This document shows, in pieces, positions 54,639 to 62,809 of a stretch of DNA of 64,000 nucleotides; position 1 is the first letter of the stretch, and every line of letters starts with the position of its first letter. The translations under genes and the position numbers were made by a program. The stretch spans positions 1-64,000 of the forward strand of contig JBEKEI010000018.1 of the NCBI GenBank assembly GCA_050013915.1, read 5' to 3'. The DNA comes from Roseiarcus sp050013915. GTDB lineage: Bacteria; Pseudomonadota; Alphaproteobacteria; Rhizobiales; Beijerinckiaceae. The notes beneath the pieces were generated by a model that was not told the DNA's origin, did not search any database, and was given only the letters and a program-made list of their open reading frames with translations.

Positions 54639-56192
54639 TCAGAAATCCGTCGGCGCGCCGCCCTCGGCCTTGCGGCGGGCGACGAAGGCTTCCATCGCCT
54701 CGCGGCGCTCCGGCTCGATCGGCGGGGCGACGAATTGGTCGAGGCGTTCCTTGAAGAGCCGGTTGGCGGCGTCATAGGCGGTCGGCGAGCCCGCCTCGCG
54801 CCAGGTCTCGTAATTGCGCCAGTCCGAGATCATCGGCGCGAAGAAGGCGTCGCGGTAGCGCGACTGGGTATGCGCGGCGCCGAAGAAATGGCCGCCGGGG
54901 CCGACCTCCCGCATCGCCTCGATCCCGAGTTCGCCCTCGTCGACCGCGAGCGGGCGCAGGAAGTCGCCGACCATGCCGAGCAGGTCGGCGTCGAGCGCCA
55001 TCTTCTCGAACGAGGCCTGCAGGCCGCCCTCCATCCAGCCGGCGCCGTGCATGACCATGTTGGCGCCGCCCATGATCGCGCCCCACAACGAGAACACGCT
55101 CTCGTAGGCGGCCTGCGCGTCGAGGCTGTTGGCGGCGTTGGTGTTGGACGAGCGGTAGGGCAGCCCGTGACGGCGCGCGAGCTGGCCGCCGACGATCGCG
55201 GTCTTCATGTATTCGGGCGTGCCGAAGGCGGGCGCGCCCGATTTCATGTCGACGTTGGAGGTGAAGCCGCCATAGACGAACGGCGAGCCAGGCCGCACCG
55301 CCTGCGCGAGCACGAGGCCGGCGAGCGCCTCGGCGTTCTGCTGGACGAGGGCGCCGGCGAGCGTGATCGGCGCCATCGCGCCGGCGAGCGTGAACGGCGT
55401 CAGCACGACGACCTGGTTGCGCCGCGCCATCTGGATCACGCCTTCGAGCATCGGCGTGTCGAGCCGCAGCGGCGAGGAGGAATTGATGATCGTGAACAGC
55501 GACGGCTCGCGCTCCAGCGTCGCATCGTCGATTCCGCGCGCGAGCCTGGCCAGCTCGATCCCGTCGCGAATGCGCTCGCGGCCGAGGCTGTAGGCGTGGA
55601 TCGGCTTGTCCGAGAGAGTCAGCATGTCGAACAGCGCGTCGAGATGGCGAACCGAGGCGTGGATGTCGATGGGTTCGACGGGATAGCCGCCCCACAGATG
55701 GATCTGCTCGAAGCTCTGCCCCAGCCGGATGAAATTCCGGAAGTCGCGATGATTGCCGGGCCGGCGGCCGCCGTCGCGGTCGAAGGAATTGGGCGCGCTG
55801 GCGACCGAGCAGAAGGCGGTGCGGTCGCCGCCGATGACGAGCGCGCGTTCGGGATTGCGCGCATGCAGCGTGAACTGCTCGGGCGCGAGGCCGATATGCG
55901 CCTCGACCAAAGCGGGATCGAAGCGCACGCGGTCGGAGGCGGGATCGACGTCGGCGCCGATCCCGCGCAGGATCGCCTTGGCCTCGGCGTGGAGAAAATC
56001 GACGCCGATCTCATTCAGCACGCTCAGCGAGGCCCGATGGATCGATTCGACCTCGTCGGCCGAAATGAGCGCGACGGGCTGGAAAGGGAAGCGCGGCTGC
56101 GGCTTGCGCGCCGGCGCCCCCGGCGCGGCGCGCTCGCCACCGCGTCGGCGGCGGCGCGGGGAGTCTTCGATCGGCGGCGCGGCCTCGGTCAT
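54639..56192 (-). CDS. MttB-family trimethylamine/betaine methyltransferase (non-pyrrolysine)
   Basis: A 517-residue TIM-barrel member of the MttB superfamily. After a basic ~40-residue lead come VESIHRASLSVLNEIGVDFLHAEAKAIL, GGYPVEPIDIHASVRHLDALFDML, FTLAGAMAPITLAGAL, FVYGGFTSNVDMKSGAPAFGTPEYMKTAIVGGQLARRHGLPYRSSNTNAANS, and GGLQASFEKMALDADLLGM. No in-frame TAG interrupts it, so it is not the pyrrolysine archaeal type. Known non-Pyl members (MtgB and relatives) take a methyl from glycine betaine, proline betaine, carnitine or similar to a corrinoid protein. GGATGGAG precedes ATG 56192. Confidence 0.88.
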   Translation of the reverse strand: MTEAAPPIEDSPRRRRRGGERAAPGAPARKPQPRFPFQPVALISADEVESIHRASLSVLNEIGVDFLHAEAKAILRGIGADVDPASDRVRFDPALVEAHIGLAPEQFTLHARNPERALVIGGDRTAFCSVASAPNSFDRDGGRRPGNHRDFRNFIRLGQSFEQIHLWGGYPVEPIDIHASVRHLDALFDMLTLSDKPIHAYSLGRERIRDGIELARLARGIDDATLEREPSLFTIINSSSPLRLDTPMLEGVIQMARRNQVVVLTPFTLAGAMAPITLAGALVQQNAEALAGLVLAQAVRPGSPFVYGGFTSNVDMKSGAPAFGTPEYMKTAIVGGQLARRHGLPYRSSNTNAANSLDAQAAYESVFSLWGAIMGGANMVMHGAGWMEGGLQASFEKMALDADLLGMVGDFLRPLAVDEGELGIEAMREVGPGGHFFGAAHTQSRYRDAFFAPMISDWRNYETWREAGSPTAYDAANRLFKERLDQFVAPPIEPERREAMEAFVARRKAEGGAPTDF

Positions 56193-56531
56193 CGCTCCAT
56201 CCTCGATCCATCGCGCGCGGGCGCCCCCGCGCGGCGCCCGTCGAGCGGCCGGCGACGCTGGCCGCCGGCGGCGCCAAACTAGCCGCCGCTTCGTTCGGCG
56301 GCTTACGTTATTTAGGCATCGGCGCATACCAAATTGCGCTTCGGCGCGACCCCGGAATCGGTCGGCACGCCCTGCCCACGTCACGATGCTCGATCGTCAC
56401 GCCCCGCTGACAAGTCCGACGCGCGGGCCGGCACGTCGCGCGTCGATCGCGCGTCTCACGCGGGGCCGGACTGCCGGACTGTTCCGTCTCCCACCAGGCA
56501 AATCGGCCCCTCTCGGCGGAGCCCGCGCGCC
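56193..56531. other. regulatory gap between the LysR gene and the MttB-like operon
   Basis: 339 bases. Next to the LysR stop it is GC-rich; around 56300-56340 an AT-rich patch (minus strand GCGCAATTTGGTATGCGCCG, CCTAAATAACG) holds a possible LysR-type T-N11-A site and would be the natural promoter of the MttB-MFS-DMGDH unit. No clear hexamer pair and no gene. Confidence 0.4.
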
Positions 56532-57506
56532 CTACTTCACCGCCCGCACCCGCGGCGGCTCGGGCTCCTGCGTCTCCCCAGGCTCGTCGGCCGGCGGCGT
56601 CGCGGTGGAGAAGCGCGCGATCAGCCAGGAGCGGAACAAGGCCACCGCCTCGTTGCTGAGGTCCTCGGGATGGGTGGTGAGATAGTAGCCATAGCCCTCG
56701 TCGAGCGAAACATCGAACGGGCGCACGAGCCGGCCCGCCTCGATCTCCTCCTGGAACAGCTCGGGATCGGCGAGCGCGAGGCCTTCGCCCGACAGCGCGT
56801 ATTGAACCGCCAGTTGCGACGTGTCGAAGACAAGGCCGCGGTCGACCGACAGATCGGGGCGTCCGATCGCGCGCGCCATCATCTCCCAGAAGAAATGCCG
56901 CGGCCGCTCCTCGATCTTGACGTGCAGCAGATCGCAGGAGGCGATGAGGCGCGCCGGGTCGGGCCGCTCGATGCTCTGCAGCAGTTGCGGGCTGCACAGG
57001 ATCGTGCTGCGGACCATCCACAGGAGGTCGTGGATCGCGTCGGTGACGCGCGGCTCGGAATAGACGATCGCAATGTCGATGTCGCCGTCCATCTCGGCGC
57101 CGCTGACCGGCTTGGAAACGATCTCCAGCGCGATGCCCGGATGTTCGGCCCGAAAATCGCGCAGGATCGGAATCGCGAGCCGATAGGCGAAAGTCGTCGG
57201 CAGCGCCACTTTCAGCACCCGCTTGGGCCGGCCCTTCTCCTTGATCACTTCGCGCAGGGCCTGGTCGATTCGATCGAAGGATTTCGAGACCGCCGGCAGG
57301 ATGTGGCGGCCCGCCTCGGTGAGGACCAGCTGCTGCGGCCGGCGCTCGAACAGCGCGACGCCGAGAAAATTCTCCAGCACGATGACGTGGCGGCTGACCG
57401 CGCTCTGCGCGACCGTCAGGCTGTTGGCGGCCGCGGTGAAACTCAGGTGCTGGCCCGCCGCTTCGAAGGCGCGCAGGGCGTTCAGCGGCAGCCACTTTCT
57501 ATCCAT
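56532..57506 (-). CDS. LysR-family transcriptional regulator (GcvA-like)
   Basis: A 324-residue LTTR. The winged helix-turn-helix is at 5-65: LNALRAFEAAGQHLSFTAAANSLTVAQSAVSRHVIVLENFLGVALFERRPQQLVLT. The effector domain follows (LKVALPTTFAYRLAIPILRDFRAEHPGI). GcvA-type regulators often control amino-acid or one-carbon operons. It is on the same strand between the enolase-family gene (31 bases upstream) and the MttB-like operon, so it may regulate both. GGGGAGA precedes the ATG. Confidence 0.9.
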   Translation of the reverse strand: MDRKWLPLNALRAFEAAGQHLSFTAAANSLTVAQSAVSRHVIVLENFLGVALFERRPQQLVLTEAGRHILPAVSKSFDRIDQALREVIKEKGRPKRVLKVALPTTFAYRLAIPILRDFRAEHPGIALEIVSKPVSGAEMDGDIDIAIVYSEPRVTDAIHDLLWMVRSTILCSPQLLQSIERPDPARLIASCDLLHVKIEERPRHFFWEMMARAIGRPDLSVDRGLVFDTSQLAVQYALSGEGLALADPELFQEEIEAGRLVRPFDVSLDEGYGYYLTTHPEDLSNEAVALFRSWLIARFSTATPPADEPGETQEPEPPRVRAVK

Positions 57507-57537
57507 CGTCGTCTCCCCGGGACGACGCGAGAAGGAG

Positions 57538-58686
57538 TCATCCGGTGCGCGTTCTGGCGAGCATGCCCTCCGCCAATTGATATCCCATGCCCGGCCTATC
57601 AGTCAGCACGATATGGCCGGAGCCGTCCACCTTCAAGGGCTCTGCCATCATGTAATCACGACGATCCACATCCCATTCCGGCGGATCGTAGGGAAATTCG
57701 AGGAATGGCGCGTCGGCGACGCCGGCGGTGAGATGCGCATTGGCGACGACGCCGATGCCGTTGGTCCAGGTGTGCGGGGTGAACACGAGATTGTGCTCCT
57801 GCGCCATCAGCGCGACGCGGCGCAGGCCGGTGAGACCGCCGACCAGCGCCGCGTCGGGTTGCAGCACGTCGAGGCAACCCTCCGCGATGAGGTCGCGGAA
57901 CTCGTAGAGCTCGCGCGTCATCTCGCCGCCCGCCACGCGCACGTCGACCATTTCGCGCAGCCGCCGCATGCCCGCGCGGTCGCCGCGGTGCAGCGGCTCC
58001 TCCATCCAGTAGACGCCGAGCCGTTCGAGTTCGCGCGCGACCGCGACCGCATCCTTCAGCGACCACGGCGCGTAGGTGTCCCACGACATGCGCCAGCCCT
58101 GATTGCAGTCGACCATCAGTTCGAGCCGGTCGCCGACGCGCGCGCGCACCGCCTCCAGCGCCTTGATGTCGGCGCGCCAGTCGCCGCGATGAAACCGGAT
58201 CTTCAGCGCCGTGAACCCCTCGGCGAGATAGCGCTGCGCCGCGTCGGCGAGCGCGTCGGGCCCGCGCAGCGTGCCCGACGAGGCGTAGGCGCGCACGCGG
58301 TCGGACAGGCCGCCGATCAGCTTCCAGCACGGCTGGCCGGCGATCTTGCCCGCGAGATCCCATAGCGCGATGTCGAGCGGCCAGCAGCGCCCCCAGTGGA
58401 AGCTGATGTTGTTGAGGATGCGCCAATGCCGCTCGAGCGCGAGCGCATCCTGGCCGACGAACAGATGCTCGTGCCCCTCGAAGCCCAGCATCATGTCGCC
58501 CGAACCGATCCCGGTGACGCCGAGATCGGTGTGGACGCGCACGATCGCCGCGTCCCAGAACGTTCGCGGCTTGGAATCCCAGCTCGCGTTGAACGGCGGA
58601 TCGAAGCGATGGCGATGGCGGGTGATCTCGATCGCGGCGATGATCGCCTTGGGGGCGTGGGCGAGCACTTTGAGCGCTTCCGACAT
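57538..58686 (-). CDS. mandelate racemase/muconate-lactonizing enzyme family protein (enolase superfamily)
   Basis: A 382-residue enolase-superfamily enzyme; an acid-sugar dehydratase or racemase is most likely. The N-terminal capping domain has FDPPFNASWDSKPRTFW. In the barrel: FTALKIRFHRG (base motif read as KxR), ELMVDCNQGW (first metal Asp), YWMEEPL (metal Glu), VAGGEM (metal Glu), LDVLQPDAAL (Asp of the His-Asp dyad) and FTPHTWTNGIG (catalytic His). ATG 58686 with GGAG upstream; a longer open frame enters a dispersed repeat. Same strand as the Fe-ADH and LysR genes. Confidence 0.86.
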   Translation of the reverse strand: MSEALKVLAHAPKAIIAAIEITRHRHRFDPPFNASWDSKPRTFWDAAIVRVHTDLGVTGIGSGDMMLGFEGHEHLFVGQDALALERHWRILNNISFHWGRCWPLDIALWDLAGKIAGQPCWKLIGGLSDRVRAYASSGTLRGPDALADAAQRYLAEGFTALKIRFHRGDWRADIKALEAVRARVGDRLELMVDCNQGWRMSWDTYAPWSLKDAVAVARELERLGVYWMEEPLHRGDRAGMRRLREMVDVRVAGGEMTRELYEFRDLIAEGCLDVLQPDAALVGGLTGLRRVALMAQEHNLVFTPHTWTNGIGVVANAHLTAGVADAPFLEFPYDPPEWDVDRRDYMMAEPLKVDGSGHIVLTDRPGMGYQLAEGMLARTRTG

Positions 58687-58710
58687 CACGGGCTCCGTGG
58701 GAACGAGAAT

Positions 58711-58762
58711 CCCTTCTCCCGCTTTGCGGGAGAAGGTGGCGCGCAGCGCCGGATGAGGGCCT
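58711..58762. repeat. dispersed repeat, copy 1 (CCCTTCTCCCGC type)
   Basis: Contains the perfect 11-bp hairpin CCTTCTCCCGC-TTT-GCGGGAGAAGG (58712-58736) followed by TGGCGCGCAGCGCCGGATGAGGGC. This pattern is a well-known dispersed element in many Proteobacteria, usually between genes. An inverted second copy is at 58803-58856. Confidence 0.82.
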
Positions 58763-58802
58763 TGCGGCGCGCAAGCGGCATTTCTTTGCACCCGGCTTCG
58801 AG

Positions 58803-58856
58803 GACCTCATCCGTCATGCTGGGCATGACACCTTCGCCCGCGCAGCGGGAGAAGGG
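58803..58856. repeat. dispersed repeat, copy 2 (inverted)
   Basis: Inverted relative to copy 1 (GACCTCATCCG ... CGGGAGAAGGG), with an internal GTCATG-CTGGG-CATGAC hairpin replacing the middle. With copy 1 it forms a long imperfect inverted pair between the enolase-family and Fe-ADH genes and could act as a terminator or mRNA boundary. Confidence 0.78.
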
Positions 58857-58867
58857 AATGGGGGGCC

Positions 58868-60001
58868 TCAGGAGACCGACAGGACTTCGCGCGCGAGCAT
58901 CAGCAGGTCGTCCTCGCTCGCCGCGCGCGCGTTGGCGTCGCGCATCGCGGCGTTTTCGGGGCGCGCGGTCTGGGCGGCGAGCTGCCGCGCGCTGACCCCT
59001 TCGAATTCCTGGCGCAGCGAGAGCTTCATGCCGCTCGCGCGCAGCAACGCCTCATAGGCGGCGACGAAGCCGCGGGCGCTCGGCTCGGCGCCCATGTCGG
59101 CCGCGCAGGCCGCGAAGGCCGCATTGTCCTTCACGTTCCACGGCAGGCTCGCGAGCATGGCGATGCCGACCGCCCGGCCATGGTGGATCGACCGCAGCGA
59201 GCCCATGGCGTGGCCGAGCGCATGGGCGATCGCGGTGCCGCAATTGTCGATCGCGATTCCGGCATAGGCCGCGGCCCATTGCAGCGCGGCGCGCGCCTCG
59301 AGATCGCCCGGGTTCTCGACCGCAGCGACGAGATGGCGCGCGACCAGGCGGATCGCCTCATGCGCATGGAGCGAAGCCGCCGGATTGGCGTTGCGGTTGG
59401 TCGCCGCCTCGACCGCGTGGACGAGCGCGTCGATGGCGGTCGCCGCCGTCAGCGCCGCCGGCAGGCTGACGGTCAGCTCGGGGTCGAGCACGACGTCGTC
59501 GGCCTTGATCTCGTCGCCCCACAGCCAGACCTTGGCGTGATCCGCGCGGGTCAGGATCGCGGTGCGCGTCGTCTCCGATCCCGTGCCCGACGTCGTCGGC
59601 ACGCAGATCCTGCGCAGGCCGCGCGGCGGCAGCGGGTTGGCGGACAGCTGGTAATGCGCCGCCGATTCGGCCGCCGGCGCGATCGCGGCGACCGCCTTGC
59701 CGAGGTCGAGCGCCGAACCGCCGCCGAGGCAGACGACCGCGGTCGAGCCCTCGGCGCGCGCCAGCGCCGCGGCGGCGTCGGCCTGCGCGATGGACGGATC
59801 GCTCTGGAACGCGTCGAAGACCGCAAGCCCGACGCCGCGGGCGCGCAAGCCTGCGGCGATCTCCTCGACGATTCCCGTCGCCTTCAACCCGGGATCGGCG
59901 ACAAGCAGGACCGGCCCGGCGCCGGCGAGCGCGGGGATGCGCGCGCGGGCGCCGATTCCCGCCACGATGCGCGGCGTGCGCGCGAGTTCGATGAGCTTCA
60001 T
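58868..60001 (-). CDS. iron-containing alcohol dehydrogenase family protein (maleylacetate-reductase-like)
   Basis: A 377-residue group III dehydrogenase. NAD(P)-binding CLGGGSALDLGKAVAAI and PTTSGTGSETTRTAI match the family. The metal ligands are visible in TAIDALVHAVEA (Asp, His) and AIAHALGHAMGSL (two His). The family oxidises simple alcohols and hydroxy acids or reduces maleylacetate. Same strand as the enolase-family and LysR genes but separated by the repeat pair, so co-transcription is uncertain. Opens with MKLIELARTPRIV at ATG 60001. Confidence 0.88.
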   Translation of the reverse strand: MKLIELARTPRIVAGIGARARIPALAGAGPVLLVADPGLKATGIVEEIAAGLRARGVGLAVFDAFQSDPSIAQADAAAALARAEGSTAVVCLGGGSALDLGKAVAAIAPAAESAAHYQLSANPLPPRGLRRICVPTTSGTGSETTRTAILTRADHAKVWLWGDEIKADDVVLDPELTVSLPAALTAATAIDALVHAVEAATNRNANPAASLHAHEAIRLVARHLVAAVENPGDLEARAALQWAAAYAGIAIDNCGTAIAHALGHAMGSLRSIHHGRAVGIAMLASLPWNVKDNAAFAACAADMGAEPSARGFVAAYEALLRASGMKLSLRQEFEGVSARQLAAQTARPENAAMRDANARAASEDDLLMLAREVLSVS

Positions 60002-60395
60002 GATTCGCCGTTCGCGGGTTCGAGAGGTCGGCGCACACCATCGGCCTTCGGCGCCCCGCGGGGAATATGATTTTGAAGATGCGGCGATGCCTTGCCATCA
60101 TGCGCGCAACCGGATGCGGCGCGCGGCCGGCCGGCGTCGCCGGCGAAGGCCGACCCGAGCCCCGTTAGGGTTAAGCCGACTCTCGAGCCGCATCGCTAAA
60201 TCCAGACTCGCGACGGCAACGGCGTGTTAATGCCGGAAGCCCAAGTCTGGCATGGTGTTTGCGCCCCGCGTCCAGCTTCGGCGCGCTCGAATCGCCGCCC
60301 GCGAGGCGCGCCGCTTCGGAGCGTCGCCGCGGCGGGCGGCGATCGATCATGTGGAGCGGGATCGCGGCGATCCCGTCGGGCGGCGGGGAATTCAA
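60002..60395. other. leader between the Fe-ADH and GGDEF-EAL genes
   Basis: 394 bases between divergent starts. Contains a sigma-54-type -24/-12 promoter at 60248-60262 (rightward) and, near 60070-60110, some AT-richer sequence toward the Fe-ADH gene. No gene is supported. Confidence 0.5.
60248..60262 (+). promoter_or_regulatory. sigma-54 (RpoN) type -24/-12 promoter
   Basis: TGGCATGGTGTTTGC: TGG at -24 and TTTGC at -12 with canonical spacing; only one deviation (T for C) from TGGCAC-N5-TTGC. Transcription would start about 60274, leaving a ~120-base leader before the diguanylate-cyclase gene at 60396. Enhancer sites are not identified. Confidence 0.6.
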
Positions 60396-62717
60396 ATGTC
60401 CGGTCAGACGGCGCGTCGAACTCGTGATCCCGAGCCGGACGACCATGCAGCCGCGGAGGCGTTGCGCCAGACCCACGACGCGCTGCGCCGCGAGATCGCG
60501 GGCTTGCGGCAGTCGCTCGAGGAGCGCGCCGACGATCGAATCTCGCTGCAGGTCCTCATCGACCAGATGCCCGATCGAATGTTCGTCAAGGATGCCGCGA
60601 GCCGCTTCATCGTCGCCAACCGGGCGGTGGCGGCGGACCTGGGCCGGGCCCATGACGGCGACCTGGTCGGCCGCTCCGATTTCGATCTCCATCCCCCGGA
60701 CATCGCCCGGCGACTCTTCGAAATCGAACAGACCATCGTCCGCACCGGCCGGCCGATGGTCGATCTGGAGGAGACTTTCATCGACGCCACGGGCGCCAGG
60801 ATCTGCCTGTCGACGACCAAGGTCCCGTTTCGCAACATTCGCGGCCAGGTCGTCGGGCTGGTCGGCATCGGGCGCGACGTGACCAAGCGCCGGCAGGACG
60901 AAATCCTCCGCAACGGACAGGCGCGCATCATCGAGATGATCGCCAAGAACATGCGGCTTGACGACGTGCTCGACCAGCTCGTGCGGCTCATCGAATCGCA
61001 GCTGGTCGGAATCTATGGCTCGGTTCTGCTGATGAGCAGCGAGGGGACCCACCTGCGGCACGGCGCCGCTCCGAGCCTGCCGAAGGCCTACACCGCCGCG
61101 CTCGACGGCGTGCGCGTCGGACCCGATGTCGGCTCGTGCCCGACGGCGGCCTATCGGCGCGAGCCGGTGGTCGTCGCCGACATCATGAGCGATCCGATTT
61201 GGCGCGACCATCGGGATCTCGCCGCCGCCCATGGCCTTCGCTCGTGCTGGTCGACGCCGATCCTGTCGCACCAGGGCGCGGTGCTCGGCACGTTCGCGAT
61301 GTATTCGCGAGAAGTTCGCGAGCCGACGGACGCCGAGATGCGCTTCGTCGAGGTCGCCACCCGGATCGCCGCGATCGCGATCGAACGCAGGCAGGCCGAA
61401 GAGCGCATCCACTTCATGGCCAATCATGACGCGCTGACCGGCCTTCCCAACCGCGCCCTGCTCGAGGACCGGGTCACCCAGGCCGTGGCGTTCGCCGAGC
61501 GGCACGGTCGCCGGGCGACGCTGATGTTCGTCGATCTCGACAATTTCAAATTCGTCAACGACAGCCTCGGCCACAAGGCCGGCGACGAACTCCTGAAGGC
61601 GGTCGCCAGACGGATGGTCCATTGCGTGCGCGCCACCGATACGGTGGTGCGGCTCGGCGGCGACGAATTCGTCATCCTCCTCTTCGACCAGCCGAGCAGC
61701 GGGGAAATGGTTTCGGCGACGCTGCAGAAACTGCGGGCGGCGATCGCGGCGCCGATTCATGTCGCAGGCCAGGAACTCCAGGTCACCTGCAGCATCGGCC
61801 TCGCCAATTATCCCGACGACGGTCCCGACGCGGAAACGCTGCTCGCCAACGCGGACGCGGCGATGTACCGCGCCAAGGAGATCGGCCGCGACAATTTCCA
61901 GTTCTACACGCCGGCATTGAACGTCAAGGTGCACGAGAAATTTCTGCTGCTGAAGGAGCTGCGCAGCGCGATCGCGCGCGAGGAATTCGTCCTGCATTAC
62001 CAGCCGCAGGTCGACCTGCGAACCGGGCGCGTGTTCGCGACCGAAGCGCTGATCCGCTGGCGCCATCCGACGATGGGCACGGTCGAGCCGATGCGGTTCA
62101 TCCCGCTGGCCGAGGAGACCGGCCTGATCGCGCCGATCGGCGACTGGGTCCTGCTCGCCGCCTGTCGCCAGAACAAGCTCTGGCAGGACGGCGGCCTGCC
62201 GCCGATGACGATCTGCGTCAATGTCTCGGCGCGCCAGTTCAAGGAAAGGAACTGGGTCGGCCGGGTCGCCGCCGCGCTCGCCGAGAGCGGCCTGGAGGCG
62301 CGATATCTCGAACTCGAGCTCACCGAGAGCGTGATCATGCAGGACGCCCGCCTGGCGGTCGCGATCATGAACGAGCTGCAGGCCCTGGGGGTGCAGCTTT
62401 CGGTCGACGATTTCGGCACCGGCTATTCCAGCCTCGCCGCGCTGAAGAGCTTCCCGGTCCGGCGGCTCAAGATCGACAAGTCGTTCATCGACGACATCAT
62501 CGACGACGGCAACGACAGGGCCGTCGTCGGCGCCGTGATCTCGCTGGGACAGAAGCTCGGCCTCAGGGTCATCGCGGAAGGCGTCGAGACCGAGGAGCAA
62601 CTGGCGTTCCTGCGCGCCAACGATTGCGACGAAATGCAGGGCTATCTGTTCAGCAGGCCGGTCCCCGCCGCCGAAATCGCGGCGATGCTCGCAGCCCCGC
62701 CGCCCAAGCGCTCGTAG
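60396..62717 (+). CDS. PAS-GAF-GGDEF-EAL cyclic-di-GMP signalling protein
   Basis: A 773-residue cytoplasmic sensor. Order: short coiled coil (about 20-45), PAS (about 50-175, DQMPDRMFVKDAASRFIVANRA ... VGIGRDVTKR), GAF (about 180-335, SCPTAAYRREPVVVADI), GGDEF (about 345-500; intact GGDEF at 421-425 with a product-inhibition RxxD, RATD at 412-415, five residues upstream), EAL (about 520-770; EAL at 550-552, SVDDFGTGYSSL, IDKSFI). Both enzymatic motifs are intact, so it could make and degrade c-di-GMP, with the PAS/GAF input setting the balance. ATG 60396 with GGGGAA. A sigma-54 promoter lies upstream. Confidence 0.94.
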   Translation: MSGQTARRTRDPEPDDHAAAEALRQTHDALRREIAGLRQSLEERADDRISLQVLIDQMPDRMFVKDAASRFIVANRAVAADLGRAHDGDLVGRSDFDLHPPDIARRLFEIEQTIVRTGRPMVDLEETFIDATGARICLSTTKVPFRNIRGQVVGLVGIGRDVTKRRQDEILRNGQARIIEMIAKNMRLDDVLDQLVRLIESQLVGIYGSVLLMSSEGTHLRHGAAPSLPKAYTAALDGVRVGPDVGSCPTAAYRREPVVVADIMSDPIWRDHRDLAAAHGLRSCWSTPILSHQGAVLGTFAMYSREVREPTDAEMRFVEVATRIAAIAIERRQAEERIHFMANHDALTGLPNRALLEDRVTQAVAFAERHGRRATLMFVDLDNFKFVNDSLGHKAGDELLKAVARRMVHCVRATDTVVRLGGDEFVILLFDQPSSGEMVSATLQKLRAAIAAPIHVAGQELQVTCSIGLANYPDDGPDAETLLANADAAMYRAKEIGRDNFQFYTPALNVKVHEKFLLLKELRSAIAREEFVLHYQPQVDLRTGRVFATEALIRWRHPTMGTVEPMRFIPLAEETGLIAPIGDWVLLAACRQNKLWQDGGLPPMTICVNVSARQFKERNWVGRVAAALAESGLEARYLELELTESVIMQDARLAVAIMNELQALGVQLSVDDFGTGYSSLAALKSFPVRRLKIDKSFIDDIIDDGNDRAVVGAVISLGQKLGLRVIAEGVETEEQLAFLRANDCDEMQGYLFSRPVPAAEIAAMLAAPPPKRS

Positions 62718-62809
62718 ACGCGGGCGGCGACCGCGTCTCCATGCGCCGCCGCCGCGGCCCGGGTGCGGCCTGCGGTTGCGCCGCGCTGCGCGGCGCCCGA
62801 CAATGCGCG

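Noticed and set aside
54639..56192. Pyrrolysine-containing MttB
   Set aside because: The reading frame is continuous without an in-frame TAG, so the protein is of the non-pyrrolysine type.
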